Positions 36,605 to 46,131 of a stretch of 64,000 nt of DNA are shown piece after piece (the stretch's first letter is position 1; every line of letters starts with the position of its first letter). The stretch is from NCBI RefSeq assembly GCF_001412215.1, contig NZ_LLWP01000001.1, positions 682,001 to 746,000 of the forward strand, in the 5' to 3' direction. The DNA comes from Pedobacter sp. Hv1. Lineage in GTDB: Bacteria > Bacteroidota > Bacteroidia > Sphingobacteriales > Sphingobacteriaceae. The position numbers and the translations under genes were made by a program. The notes under the pieces were generated by a model. The model searched no databases. It had not been told where the DNA came from and saw nothing but the letters and a program-made list of their open reading frames with translations.

Positions 36605-38611
36605 TTAGTTTGATGCCGGCGCTACAACAGGCCATTTGTTATTGTCAGGGTTGCTGTCTGGCAATACTTTATCAGGATCTAAAATAATCTCGCTAATTTC
36701 TTCTGTGGTAGGGAAACGTACTGTCCATACATTGTTTCTCATCCAAACATCTACCGGAACCTTAACACTTTGTATTTTTCCACTTTTGCTGGTAATTTTC
36801 AAAAGAATTGGCATTGGCATTTTTTCTAAGTTTCTTACCTGAATGGTATAACCTGTTAAATTACCATCGGTTCTAACTTCTTTAACTTCGCCAATACCTT
36901 GGTCCATTTTCCAGTTGTTTAAGAACCAACTTCTCCAGAACCAGCTTAGATCTTCTCCAGCTCCATTTTCCATCGAGCGGAAGAAATCAAAAGGAGTTGG
37001 GTGTTTGTACGCCCAGTTTTTAATGTACTGCTTAAAAGCATAATCAAAACGATCAGGCCCTAAAATTTGGTCTCTTAAAATATTCAAAGCCCAACCTGGT
37101 TTGCTATATAAATTTGTACCGATATTCCCCTCATTCATTCCATCAGGCATTAACATCATATTCTCTGTACGTGGGTTACCAACTGCATTTCTGCCATTTC
37201 GGTTCATATCTGTTGGATTTTTAGGCGCATATTCTCCATTGTTGAAGTTTTTTGTTGAGCCCCCATTGATAAAAGTATTGAAACCTTCATCCATCCAGCC
37301 ATATTTACGTTCGTTAGAACCTACAATCATTGGGAACCAAGTATGGCCAAACTCATGGTCAATTACACCCCATGCCGAACTTTTTTTCGCAGTCCAACCA
37401 CAAAACACAATACCTGGATATTCCATACCACCAATATTGGTAGCTACGTTAACCGCCATTGGATAAGGGTATTCAAACCATGTTTTTGAGTAGTACTCTA
37501 TACTTGCTTTTACATATTCTACACCACGGCCGTAAGAATCCATTCCATTGCTTTCTACTGGTTGTGCAGAAACGGCTAAAGATTTTTTACCACTTGGCAA
37601 ATTGATACGAGCAGCATCTAACACAAAAGATTTCGAAGAAGCCCATGCCGCATCTCTGGCGTTGGTAATTTTATATTTCCAAGTTAATTTATCTTTTGCA
37701 GGACGTGATTTAGGGTCTGTAACCTCTTCTTCTGAACGGATATGAACTGTTGCATCACTTAATTTTGCGGCATTCCATCTTTTCAATTGCTCTGCGGTAA
37801 ATACTTCTTGTGGGTTTAATAACTCGCCAGAACCTACTACAATATGACTTGCAGGGGCAGTAATTGCAAAATTAATATCTCCAAATTCGCAATAGAACTC
37901 ACCACCACCCCAATAAGGTAAAGTGTTCCATCCAATTACATCATCATATACACACATGCGTGGGAACCATTGCGCAATGGCGAAAATCTCTCCATTTTTA
38001 GTAGTCAAGTGTCCTGTTCTATCAGACCCCTCTTTTGGCAAAATGTAAGAGTAATCCATCTTAATGGTAATCACATCGCCATTGGCAGCCATTGGCTGAT
38101 CCAAGCGGATCTGCATACGTGTATCTTCTACTATTGAAGTAAACTTTACTGCAGCAGCTTTTTGCGACACCGTGATGCCTTTAATTTTATAACCTCCATT
38201 AAATTTCTCACCCTGTGCACCATAACGGCTACGTGCAGGTGTAATTGCATAACCACGAGAGGTTTCTTTAAATGTATTCTGATCTAACTGCAACCATAGG
38301 TAAGGCAATTTATCTGGACTATTGTTTTTATAGGTAATCGTTACACTACCGCTTACCATATTCTTGGTTTCGTCTAACTCTGCGGTAATGTTATAATCAA
38401 CTCTATTTTGCCAGTATTTAACGCCAGGCGCGCCATTTGCAGAACGATATTCGTTTCCATTCTGTGTGTAAAACAAAGGCCCAAAAGCCTCTGCCTGGTT
38501 GTAGTTGGTAGTTGGTGGCGTTGTTGTTGTAGGCTGTTGTGCGAAGCTGGTTAAGCTACATACACCCAATACCAATGCCCCCATAATAGGTTTAGTGATA
38601 AATTTAAGCAT
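36605..38611 (-). CDS. M1-family zinc metallopeptidase
   Basis: A 668-residue exported aminopeptidase-like protein with a signal peptide (about 1-24, ending SFAQ). The zinc site HEFGH (His419, Glu420, His423) with Glu442 in 'WMDEGFNTF' fits M1, and 'IGGMEYPG' near residue 395 is the GxMEN-like substrate loop. Conserved aromatic features continue to the C-terminal beta domain. It is likely a periplasmic or surface peptidase that supplies amino acids from peptides. It has its own promoter and terminator, so it is probably monocistronic. Confidence 0.92.
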   Translation of the reverse strand: MLKFITKPIMGALVLGVCSLTSFAQQPTTTTPPTTNYNQAEAFGPLFYTQNGNEYRSANGAPGVKYWQNRVDYNITAELDETKNMVSGSVTITYKNNSPDKLPYLWLQLDQNTFKETSRGYAITPARSRYGAQGEKFNGGYKIKGITVSQKAAAVKFTSIVEDTRMQIRLDQPMAANGDVITIKMDYSYILPKEGSDRTGHLTTKNGEIFAIAQWFPRMCVYDDVIGWNTLPYWGGGEFYCEFGDINFAITAPASHIVVGSGELLNPQEVFTAEQLKRWNAAKLSDATVHIRSEEEVTDPKSRPAKDKLTWKYKITNARDAAWASSKSFVLDAARINLPSGKKSLAVSAQPVESNGMDSYGRGVEYVKASIEYYSKTWFEYPYPMAVNVATNIGGMEYPGIVFCGWTAKKSSAWGVIDHEFGHTWFPMIVGSNERKYGWMDEGFNTFINGGSTKNFNNGEYAPKNPTDMNRNGRNAVGNPRTENMMLMPDGMNEGNIGTNLYSKPGWALNILRDQILGPDRFDYAFKQYIKNWAYKHPTPFDFFRSMENGAGEDLSWFWRSWFLNNWKMDQGIGEVKEVRTDGNLTGYTIQVRNLEKMPMPILLKITSKSGKIQSVKVPVDVWMRNNVWTVRFPTTEEISEIILDPDKVLPDSNPDNNKWPVVAPASN

Positions 38612-38627
38612 GTTCTTGTTTTTTTGC

Positions 38628-38658
38628 TAAAGGTAAATTGTAATTGATTACTTTCAAA
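38628..38658 (-). promoter_or_regulatory. Promoter of the M1 peptidase gene
   Basis: The minus strand has TTTG, 19 bases, then TACCTTTA, one base off the TAnnTTTG consensus, ending close to the start codon (short leader). Confidence 0.55.
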
Positions 38659-38713
38659 TAAATATGCAATAATGTTACTGCATTTTACGACCAATTACCT
38701 TATAAAAGCCTCT

Positions 38714-39427
38714 TTAGTTTGTTTTTTTAACCAATGGAGGCAGCTTTCTTTGAGAAGGTGGCAGTTTTAACCAGGCGTGGTAAGCCTTTACCGTATAAAA
38801 TGAATAATTAAAAGGTCTGTCTGCTTTAACCTGTTCTACTGTAGGCCTAAACATTGCGATGAAGTTTTTCAGATCTTCTCCTTCAAACTTGATTAGATTT
38901 TTAACATATTCAGCATTAAAGTTCTTGTTAATTTCTTCTTGATACTTTTCATCTTCTATTAAGGCCTGCAACTTAGCTTGCTCTCTTCGGTATTTACCAT
39001 AGCCCAAATTTAACCTTAACCCACCCCTATCTTTACTGTAATCTACTCCACGTGCAGCTACAGCATTTGGATCTTTAAAATTTAAGTATGGAGATATTTT
39101 TGCAGCGGTAACATTTACGGCATTTAAACTAGTTACCTGCACTCTTAAATAAACATTGCGGGGAAATAAATTGATGAGATATACAGTATCTGTCTCAAAA
39201 CCTGCCATGCCAAAAGAGATCAGATCACCCACTTTAGCAGCAATGGCAAAATGGCCATCTTTATCTGTCAATACAAAAGACTTGTTGCTTAGGTTTTTTA
39301 CAGCTACTCCCTGTAATAGGTTAGTCCTATTTTCATTATCGAATATATTACCTGTTAGGGCAGTTTGTGCAAATACGATGGTTGGTAGTACCAACAGAAA
39401 TAACAAGAGTAACTTTTTTAGCATCAT
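38714..39427 (-). CDS. CarboxypepD_reg-like domain secreted protein (paralogue B)
   Basis: A 237-residue protein with a signal peptide (MMLKKLLLLFLLVLPTIVFA). An upstream ATG at 39469 would place 14 extra residues before it. The CarboxypepD_reg-like domain lies at about 22-95 ('LTGNIFDNENRTNLLQGVAV', 'GFETDTVYLINLFPRNVYLR'). The charged helical C-terminal half ends in Pro/Leu-rich 'LKLPPSQRKLPPL'. It is a paralogue of the protein encoded at 30948-31655. Function unknown. Confidence 0.8.
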   Translation of the reverse strand: MMLKKLLLLFLLVLPTIVFAQTALTGNIFDNENRTNLLQGVAVKNLSNKSFVLTDKDGHFAIAAKVGDLISFGMAGFETDTVYLINLFPRNVYLRVQVTSLNAVNVTAAKISPYLNFKDPNAVAARGVDYSKDRGGLRLNLGYGKYRREQAKLQALIEDEKYQEEINKNFNAEYVKNLIKFEGEDLKNFIAMFRPTVEQVKADRPFNYSFYTVKAYHAWLKLPPSQRKLPPLVKKTN

Positions 39428-39508
39428 CAAATTTAACACTCCTTTTAGCTTAATGTTTGCAATTAACAAAATTTAACAGAAATAAGACGCTTCCAAATCA
39501 ACACCTGA

Positions 39509-40693
39509 TTAACTATTCGGAATAATGAAGGTAAACACTGTTTTTTCATCAGTAGAATGGACAGTTAAAGTACCTTGATGGGCTTTTGCAATTTCTGAAG
39601 CAATGTAGAGCCCTAGTCCTAAGCCTTGTTGGCCTGCCTTCACCTCGCCTCTAGAGAAAGGATGGAATAATTTTTCCATGGCTTGTTCAGGTATTTTTTC
39701 GCCAAGATTAGTTACTGTTAGCATAAATTGGCTATTGTTGCTTGATGCCAACACTGCTACTGGCGAGTTTTTTAGACCATGCGATAATGCATTTCCTAAG
39801 ATATTCGAAAATAGCTGGGCAACTCTAGTACCATCGCAATTTACTGGGCGAATAAAATCAAATTCGACCTTAATTTCACGTTCTGGCCAAACCATTTTCA
39901 ACTCATCTACCACTTGACTTAAAATTGGCGCTAAAGGTTCATTAGAGTTATAGTCTAAGATAATGCCTTCGCCTAAACGCCCTCTGGCAAAATCTAAAAT
40001 ATTTTCAATCAAACTTTTCATCCGATAAGATGATTCTTGAACAAGATGTGCCAAACGTTTGGCTCTTTCGTCTAAAGGCATTCTTAATAATACCTGTGCG
40101 GCATTAAGGGCCGCTGCTACCGGATTACGTAAATCATGCCCAAGAATGGCAATAAATTGTTCTCTTAATTCTGCAGTTTTGCGTTCTTCTTTGAGGTTGA
40201 TTTCTGAGATTTCAATCTGCTTTAACGCATCTAAATGAAAGGCAATCAATTCTGCAAACAGATTGAACATGCCCACTATTTCGATGGTATTTAATTTTGC
40301 AGGATTTGGATCTATTGCGCATAAAGTTCCAAAAAACTCACCATTCTTAAGTATAATGGGCATGGAAATATAACTCTGAAAGCCATACATTAAAGGCGTA
40401 TGGTGATCTGCATAGGCTTCATCTTTGGCCACATGATCAATCACTACGGCTTTATGGTGCTGATGTATTTCGTGGCAGATGGTAGTCTCCAATTTGAGTT
40501 CACCACCAGGTTTTAAGCCAAATTCAATCAAGTCATTTACCGCACAAGCCATCCATTTCTCTTCAGTAACTCGTGCTACCGCAGCAAAACCCATTTTGGT
40601 TGTACGACATACCACTTCTAGAATATTTGCAATTGCAGGAATACTGTTAATGGCTTTAACATCCTGAAGAAGATTTGCTTGATTTATACTCAC
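39509..40693 (-). CDS. GAF-domain sensor histidine kinase
   Basis: A 394-residue cytoplasmic kinase without membrane segments. A GAF domain covers about 18-155 ('SYISMPIILKNGEFFGTLCA' near 108). The HisKA box 'QFIAILGHDLRNPVAAALN' gives His186, and the ATPase domain has N, G1 and G2 motifs ('LFSNILGNALSHGL', 'QQGLGLGLYIASEIA'). No receiver is fused and no regulator is adjacent, so it acts on an unlinked partner. The ligand of the GAF domain is unknown. Confidence 0.9.
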   Translation of the reverse strand: MSINQANLLQDVKAINSIPAIANILEVVCRTTKMGFAAVARVTEEKWMACAVNDLIEFGLKPGGELKLETTICHEIHQHHKAVVIDHVAKDEAYADHHTPLMYGFQSYISMPIILKNGEFFGTLCAIDPNPAKLNTIEIVGMFNLFAELIAFHLDALKQIEISEINLKEERKTAELREQFIAILGHDLRNPVAAALNAAQVLLRMPLDERAKRLAHLVQESSYRMKSLIENILDFARGRLGEGIILDYNSNEPLAPILSQVVDELKMVWPEREIKVEFDFIRPVNCDGTRVAQLFSNILGNALSHGLKNSPVAVLASSNNSQFMLTVTNLGEKIPEQAMEKLFHPFSRGEVKAGQQGLGLGLYIASEIAKAHQGTLTVHSTDEKTVFTFIIPNS

Positions 40694-40784
40694 CTTTGAA
40701 TTAATTATTGCTGCAATCTACAAAAAAAGCCCTACTTAAACCTTTTTGACAGCAACTAGCTTATTCTCAAAAAGAGTATCCTCT

Positions 40785-41132
40785 TTATTTGAGTTGTGCC
40801 TCATAAGCTTCTTCATTAAAGCCTAGTAGGATTGCTTTTCCATTTTGTTCTACAATTGGACGTTTGATGGCACTTGTGTTTTGCATTAAGTACGCAATAG
40901 CTGCATCAGGTGTATTGATAACTGCTTGTTCTTCTTTGCTTAGTTTTTTAAAAGTAAGCCCATTTTTATTGATCACTTTTTCCCAGCCAAAAGTATTAAA
41001 CCAGTCTGTTAGCTGTGCAGCTGTTACGCCTTTCTTTTTAAAATCATGAAATTCATAACTCATCTGATTTGCTTTTAACCAATCTAAACCTTTTTTTACC
41101 GTGTTGCAATTTGGAATACCGTATACTGTCAT
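40785..41132 (-). CDS. Spx/MgsR/ArsC-family thioredoxin-fold protein
   Basis: A 115-residue member of the arsenate reductase-like superfamily. It has one active-site-like Cys at residue 9 in 'YGIPNCNTVKK', 'HDFKKKGVTAAQLTDW' near residue 28 and the C-terminal 'AIKRPIVEQNGKAILLGFNE' with the family Arg. This pattern fits the YffB/Spx-like subgroup more than true arsenate reductases. It may be a glutathione- or thiol-dependent reductase or a stress regulator. Single gene. Confidence 0.82.
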   Translation of the reverse strand: MTVYGIPNCNTVKKGLDWLKANQMSYEFHDFKKKGVTAAQLTDWFNTFGWEKVINKNGLTFKKLSKEEQAVINTPDAAIAYLMQNTSAIKRPIVEQNGKAILLGFNEEAYEAQLK

Positions 41133-41333
41133 TTTTGAATTGTAAATTATGGGTTCTAAGTTAGAAGTCTAGCGGCTAAAAAGCTAATGTGCGGATATTT
41201 TCTTACTCAAAACTTACAACATAAGGTAAAGCGCTTTAAAATCTTCTTATTCATCACATTTTTTCTATAATTGATCACATTTTTAAAATAGGTAGATTTA
41301 TGCTGCTTAAAATTGCATGATCAAATTCACATT
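41133..41333 (+). promoter_or_regulatory. Upstream region of the LytS-like kinase operon: promoter with two direct repeats
   Basis: TTG (41271-41273), 19 bases, then TAGATTTA (41293-41300) form a near-consensus promoter. Two copies of ATCACATTTTT begin at 41253 and 41274, a 21-base period; the second directly follows the TTG. LytTR regulators typically bind direct repeats one to two helical turns apart, and such a regulator is encoded later in the same operon. Confidence 0.55.
41253..41284 (+). repeat. Two 11-bp direct repeats with 21-bp period
   Basis: ATCACATTTTT at 41253-41263 and again at 41274-41284. The 21-base spacing places both copies on the same DNA face, and the second touches the -33 element of the kinase promoter. 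Confidence 0.6.
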
Positions 41334-42848
41334 ATGAAAATAAAAGATATACAAAAAGCAGAGTTCTGGACTGCAACCATTATCTACATATTTGCCATTA
41401 TCAATTTAATCTCGAATGCAAATAATAGACACCATGGTTATGGTTATGAGTATTACCATTTTAAGGAAATTGGGCTTACCTATTCTTACCTTTCTAATTA
41501 TTTTATTCCAGAATTATTTAGGTTTTCTCTTTTGTATATCAGCTTCTTGTTGATTAATTTTTGTGTCATTCCATCTTTAATCAAAAAGAAAGACGAGCTC
41601 CTCAATTATTTTCTTGTCTTTATTTTATTCATTAGTTCGGGGATCATTACCGGTATCTGTAAAACGTATAGCCATGCTTATTTACTCCTAGAATACGACA
41701 CACTTCAACAAGCTTACAATCGTATTTTCTTTAGTGCTTTTACTTATACCATTTGGTTAATCATTGTAATTGCTGCTTATGGTTTAATTAGAGAGCTGAC
41801 CATATACTTAATGGCAAATAAGCACAAAAACATGGAAACCCAAAACCAAATGAAGGTAGACATTGCCGTAGGGCTTGCTTTTTGGTTGGTAGGTTTGTTA
41901 CTTTGGGTAACCTCAAATTCTGCCTTCGAGATTTGTATCATCTGGACATTGGTGATCTTTGCAGCAGTTGGCATTGTGGTTTATGCAATTTATTACTTAC
42001 TGCCGCATATGCCCTCTGAAAACAGAAAGTTCAGACCCTATTTTTGGCAAGTATTTTTCATCTCTGCACTTTTAGTTATTCCCATCAGTTTAATTTCTCT
42101 GTTCTTTTTTTACCCTCGTGGAGAAGGTGTGCTCATTACTCTTTTGTTCCACTTGCCAACGCAATTATTGGTGAGCGCTCCATTAGCCTGGTACATTTAC
42201 AAAAGAAGATTGGCCAATACCAATGAGTTAACTAGTTTAAGAACAGAACTTGGTAAATCTGACGCTAGTTTAAGTTTTTTACAATCGCAGATTAACCCAC
42301 ACTTTTTATTCAATGCGCTAAATACACTATACGGTACAGCTTTACAAGAGAATGCCGAAAGAACTGGCGAAGGCATTCAAAAATTAGGTGATATGATGCG
42401 TTTTATGTTACATGAAAATGTACAAGACAAAATTTCATTAACACGTGATGTAGATTATTTAGAGAATTATATTGCGCTACAAAAGCTAAGGACATCGAGG
42501 TCATCGAGTATTGTGATAGAAACACAAATTGACGAACAACTCAATAATCTGCAAATTACACCCATGTTATTGATCCCATTTGTAGAAAATGCTTTTAAAC
42601 ACGGGATTAGTTTACAGCAACCATCACACATTAGAGTAACCTTACAAACTAAAGAAAGTACGTTATATTTTGATGTGCACAATAGCATCCACATTAAACC
42701 AGATAACGACCCTGAAAAGTTAAAGAGTGGTATTGGCTTGGCCAATGTTAAGCAAAGACTGGCCTTACTTTATCCAGGTAAACATGAATTGATTATCCGC
42801 GAAAGTGCCAAAGAATTCTTTATCCATTTAACCATCCAATTGCAGTAA
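41334..42848 (+). CDS. LytS-type membrane sensor histidine kinase
   Basis: A 504-residue kinase. The start is the ATG at 41334; the frame is open from a TTG at 41313. About eight hydrophobic helices fill residues 10-290, with no recognised extracellular domain. The His_kinase (LytS/YehU type) region follows: 'FLQSQINPHFLFNALNTLYG' with His323, the N-box 'LIPFVENAFKHGISL', and 'GIGLANVKQRLALLY'. Its likely partner is the LytTR regulator at 45332-46012, three genes later on the same strand. Between them lie an esterase and a thioredoxin-fold protein, and all gaps are short, so one operon is likely. Confidence 0.9.
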   Translation: MKIKDIQKAEFWTATIIYIFAIINLISNANNRHHGYGYEYYHFKEIGLTYSYLSNYFIPELFRFSLLYISFLLINFCVIPSLIKKKDELLNYFLVFILFISSGIITGICKTYSHAYLLLEYDTLQQAYNRIFFSAFTYTIWLIIVIAAYGLIRELTIYLMANKHKNMETQNQMKVDIAVGLAFWLVGLLLWVTSNSAFEICIIWTLVIFAAVGIVVYAIYYLLPHMPSENRKFRPYFWQVFFISALLVIPISLISLFFFYPRGEGVLITLLFHLPTQLLVSAPLAWYIYKRRLANTNELTSLRTELGKSDASLSFLQSQINPHFLFNALNTLYGTALQENAERTGEGIQKLGDMMRFMLHENVQDKISLTRDVDYLENYIALQKLRTSRSSSIVIETQIDEQLNNLQITPMLLIPFVENAFKHGISLQQPSHIRVTLQTKESTLYFDVHNSIHIKPDNDPEKLKSGIGLANVKQRLALLYPGKHELIIRESAKEFFIHLTIQLQ

Positions 42849-42904
42849 ATACTTTTTTCAAGTAGTCCATTTTTTTATTCACCATTAATGAATATGGAAT
42901 AGTT

Positions 42905-43741
42905 ATGCTTAAATTTTTAAAACTAATTGCACTGCTGTTGATCAGTAAGGCAGTAATTGCACAACCTAAAATTGCTACAGACAGCTTGGTTTTCACTGAG
43001 TTTCAATCGAACATCTTAGCCGAAAAGAGAAGGGTTATTGTCCATCTGCCTTTAAACTATTTTAAGGAAACCGATAAAAAATACCCTGTAATGTATGTTT
43101 TAGATGGCACCAGTCAAGATCAACACACCTCGGATAAGATTGCTGTTTTAGCTGCAGCCAATTTAATACCCGAATGTATTGTGGTGGGTATCCTTAACTC
43201 TAAAGGCAACAGAAACAGAGATCAAACCCCTCCTTTTATGCAAACAGAAACAGACGACAATCAAAGTCCTCTGGGACAAGCCGATAACTTTCTATCATTT
43301 ATTGAAAAGGAATTGATCCCAAAAATAGAAAACACCTACCGTTTCAATGGTTACAGAACATTAAGCGGACACTCTAGAGGAGGGCTATTTGTACTGTATT
43401 CGTTATTAGAAAAACCCGATCTATTCCATGCTCGCTTTTGTTACAGCACCCCAGTATGGCGATTCAATGACCTAATGATTAACAAAATAGCTGATTTTGC
43501 AAAAACCCAAAAACCGATCAAAGATTCTTTCCTCTTCTTAAGTGCGGGAGCTAATGAAACCGACAATATTGTGGGTGGTTTTAATAGGCTTAACTTATTA
43601 TTGAATACCCATAAAATTAAAAATTTAAAATTATCTATTTTCCTCACTCCCCTTGCAGACCATCAACAAAACCCATTTTTTGCTACTTCAAGGGCATTGA
43701 CCGAATGGGGAACATATTATGCATTACAATTAACTAAATAG
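42905..43741 (+). CDS. Alpha/beta-hydrolase esterase (esterase D / PF00756 type)
   Basis: A 278-residue exported hydrolase with a signal peptide (1-19, ending VIAQ). The nucleophile elbow 'LSGHSRGGLFVLYSL' gives Ser157. A C-terminal His in 'LTPLADHQQNPF' and an acidic residue near 'SAGANETD' may complete the triad. The substrate is unknown; relatives include feruloyl- and siderophore-esterases. It sits between a LytS-like kinase and a TlpA-like protein in one apparent operon. Confidence 0.83.
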   Translation: MLKFLKLIALLLISKAVIAQPKIATDSLVFTEFQSNILAEKRRVIVHLPLNYFKETDKKYPVMYVLDGTSQDQHTSDKIAVLAAANLIPECIVVGILNSKGNRNRDQTPPFMQTETDDNQSPLGQADNFLSFIEKELIPKIENTYRFNGYRTLSGHSRGGLFVLYSLLEKPDLFHARFCYSTPVWRFNDLMINKIADFAKTQKPIKDSFLFLSAGANETDNIVGGFNRLNLLLNTHKIKNLKLSIFLTPLADHQQNPFFATSRALTEWGTYYALQLTK

Positions 43742-43764
43742 CAACCAATTTTATTGACCGTACC

Positions 43765-45285
43765 ATGAACTTCATTTTAAAAAGAACATTTGTTTTGTTA
43801 ATTGTACTTAGTTTTGCTGTGAGTAGTTTCGCCCAGTTCAGGCTTAGCGGAAAAATTATCAACTACACTGGCAAGGAAGAATTAAACATCAATATCCCTG
43901 TAATCTCTGGTTTTTATAAAGAAAATTCTATCCACATCCCAATTACAAAAAAAGGTGCATTTTCCATTGATATCCCCATTAAGGGGCAAAAATTTGCGAA
44001 CCTAATCTTTCAAAAAAAGTTCTATACTTTATTGTTAAATCCTAACAAAAATCTAGTGCTTAGCCTCAACGAAAGTGATCAAACCTTAAAAATTTTATAC
44101 GGAACAGCTTTAGCAGAAAACACAGTAATGCAGACTGTAGACTTAGAACAATATCCATTTTTTATGGACAGCGATGGGAGTAACAAATTAGCCAAATTAC
44201 CCTTAAAAGAACTGCAAAAACAAGTAGTATTGCCTTATTTTACCCAGCGAGATGAGAAAATAAAAAAAGTACAATCTGCTACCCTTGCTGTAAAAGACAA
44301 ACAAGCTATTATTGCCGAACTTAAATACATCAGTTATAATTACCTCAACGATTTTATCAGAACACAAGCATTAGATAGAACTATAATGGATAGCTTGATC
44401 TTTGAGATTTTTGACAACGTTGACCCTAAACCAGAAACATTTCCGGCAGGCCCACAATACTATGGCTTTGTGCGTAATTACCTAAGTTACCTAGAAACTA
44501 AGGCATTTAAACAAATCAAAAAGGAGAACATTAAACCAAATGAGCCCATTCCTTATTTTGGCATCAGCTTAGACAGTGCAAATCACATTGTTAAAAATTA
44601 CGGCAAACCTTATTGGCGTTGGATCGGGAGCAACAAAAACTTCCCAACAAATGTGGTAGAACAGTACAACTATCATCAGCTTATAGGTTTATTCATTGAC
44701 AAAGACCTCCGTCAATTTGAAGGCTTAGCAAATGCTTACAAAGCCAAATTTCCAAATGGTATCTACATTAATGATATCAATACCAAACTAAGTTCACTTC
44801 AAAAAATGCTGTTACAGAATGAGACCAATACCCAAATTAAAATTGTAGATGGTTATGAAAAGATGAACTCGATCTATGAATTGATCAAAACGCTTAAAGG
44901 CAAAGTAGTTTATCTTGATGTTTGGGGAACCTGGTGTGGGCCATGCAAGGAAGAATTGACCTACCTACCATCGCTAAAAGCAAAATTTAAGGATAAAGAA
45001 GTGGTTTTTGTATATCTGGATATGGATGAGAACGATATGGATTCTTCATGGCGACAATTTATTAAAGTAAATAACCTGACCGGGATACATTTGCGCAAGA
45101 ACAGACAAGCCATTGCTCCTTTTTGGGCAGAACTACTGGCCAATACAGCCGATAAAGCAGAATATTACCCTCAATATTTCATCTTTGATAAAGAAGGAAA
45201 ATTGGTGGTTGCCAAAGCCAAACGCCCAAGCCAAAAAGAAGAATTGTACACGCAATTGAACAATGTGCTGAACAAAAATCAATGA
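43765..45285 (+). CDS. TlpA-like thioredoxin-fold protein with N-terminal DUF
   Basis: A 506-residue exported protein. A signal peptide (1-23) is followed by an N-terminal region of about 330 residues, partly beta-rich, without a clear family (DUF4369-like in position and style). The C-terminal thioredoxin domain (about 370-505) has the active site 'WGTWCGPCKEE' with Cys391 and Cys394 and 'QYFIFDKEGKLVVAKAKRPS'. It likely reduces disulfides in the periplasm. It starts 23 bases after the esterase gene. Confidence 0.86.
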   Translation: MNFILKRTFVLLIVLSFAVSSFAQFRLSGKIINYTGKEELNINIPVISGFYKENSIHIPITKKGAFSIDIPIKGQKFANLIFQKKFYTLLLNPNKNLVLSLNESDQTLKILYGTALAENTVMQTVDLEQYPFFMDSDGSNKLAKLPLKELQKQVVLPYFTQRDEKIKKVQSATLAVKDKQAIIAELKYISYNYLNDFIRTQALDRTIMDSLIFEIFDNVDPKPETFPAGPQYYGFVRNYLSYLETKAFKQIKKENIKPNEPIPYFGISLDSANHIVKNYGKPYWRWIGSNKNFPTNVVEQYNYHQLIGLFIDKDLRQFEGLANAYKAKFPNGIYINDINTKLSSLQKMLLQNETNTQIKIVDGYEKMNSIYELIKTLKGKVVYLDVWGTWCGPCKEELTYLPSLKAKFKDKEVVFVYLDMDENDMDSSWRQFIKVNNLTGIHLRKNRQAIAPFWAELLANTADKAEYYPQYFIFDKEGKLVVAKAKRPSQKEELYTQLNNVLNKNQ

Positions 45286-45331
45286 TTATTTTGCACCTTT
45301 ATCCAAAAATAAAGCCAACCCCAAATTATAA

Positions 45332-46012
45332 ATGATCGCAATAGCAATAGATGATGAACCAATAGCACTAGATATAGTTGCTGCCCATGCAGCTAAAGTG
45401 CCATTTATTGAACTAAAAGCTAGCTTTACCAATGCTTTTGAAGCCATCACCTATTTGCAACAAAACAAAGTTGATCTGCTCTTTTTAGATATTAAAATGC
45501 CTGATATTAGTGGGATAGAGTTTTTAAAGGCTTTAAGCAAACCACCAATGGTTATTTTTACCACCGCTTATAGTGAACATGCTGTTCAGAGTTTTGAGCT
45601 CGATGCGGTGGATTACCTACTGAAACCCTTTTCACTTTCGAGATTTTTAAAAGCCTGTAATAAAGCAAAAGAACTGTTCGATCTTAGAAATCAATCGCCA
45701 GAGCAGAAGGCAGATTTTATCTTTATCAAAGATGGTTATGAGCAAATCAAAGTCAGCTTAACCGATATCTTATACATTGAAGCATCGGGCAATTACACCC
45801 AAATTCATTTAACCCAAGATCGTTTATTAAGCTCTAGAATAACCATTAATGAATTGGCCGACATTTTACCTAACCAACAGTTTTTACGTACCCATAGGGC
45901 CTTTATCATTTCTAAAGATAAAATAAGCCGATATGATCGGTCGCAGGTATTCATCGGAGACAAATCCATTCCCATTGGCATTACCTACTTGCCCAGCTTA
46001 AAATTACCTTAG
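45332..46012 (+). CDS. LytTR response regulator
   Basis: A 226-residue protein. The receiver domain (1-120) has the acidic pocket 'IAIDDEP', phospho-acceptor Asp53 in 'LLFLDIKMPD' and 'YLLKPF'. A LytTR DNA-binding domain (about 130-226) follows, with 'DILYIEASGNYTQIHLTQD' and 'FLRTHRAFIISKDKISRYD'. It ends the four-gene operon begun by the LytS-like kinase and is probably its partner. The direct repeats before the operon are candidate binding sites. Confidence 0.92.
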   Translation: MIAIAIDDEPIALDIVAAHAAKVPFIELKASFTNAFEAITYLQQNKVDLLFLDIKMPDISGIEFLKALSKPPMVIFTTAYSEHAVQSFELDAVDYLLKPFSLSRFLKACNKAKELFDLRNQSPEQKADFIFIKDGYEQIKVSLTDILYIEASGNYTQIHLTQDRLLSSRITINELADILPNQQFLRTHRAFIISKDKISRYDRSQVFIGDKSIPIGITYLPSLKLP

Positions 46013-46131
46013 CTATTCGGAATATAAGTTTAAACTTATATTTTATTTTGCCAATTAATTATCTTAACCATCAATTCTATAAAACACTATCTTAGTGCTT
46101 TGAAATAAGATAATCAGTCATTCTATAAAAG

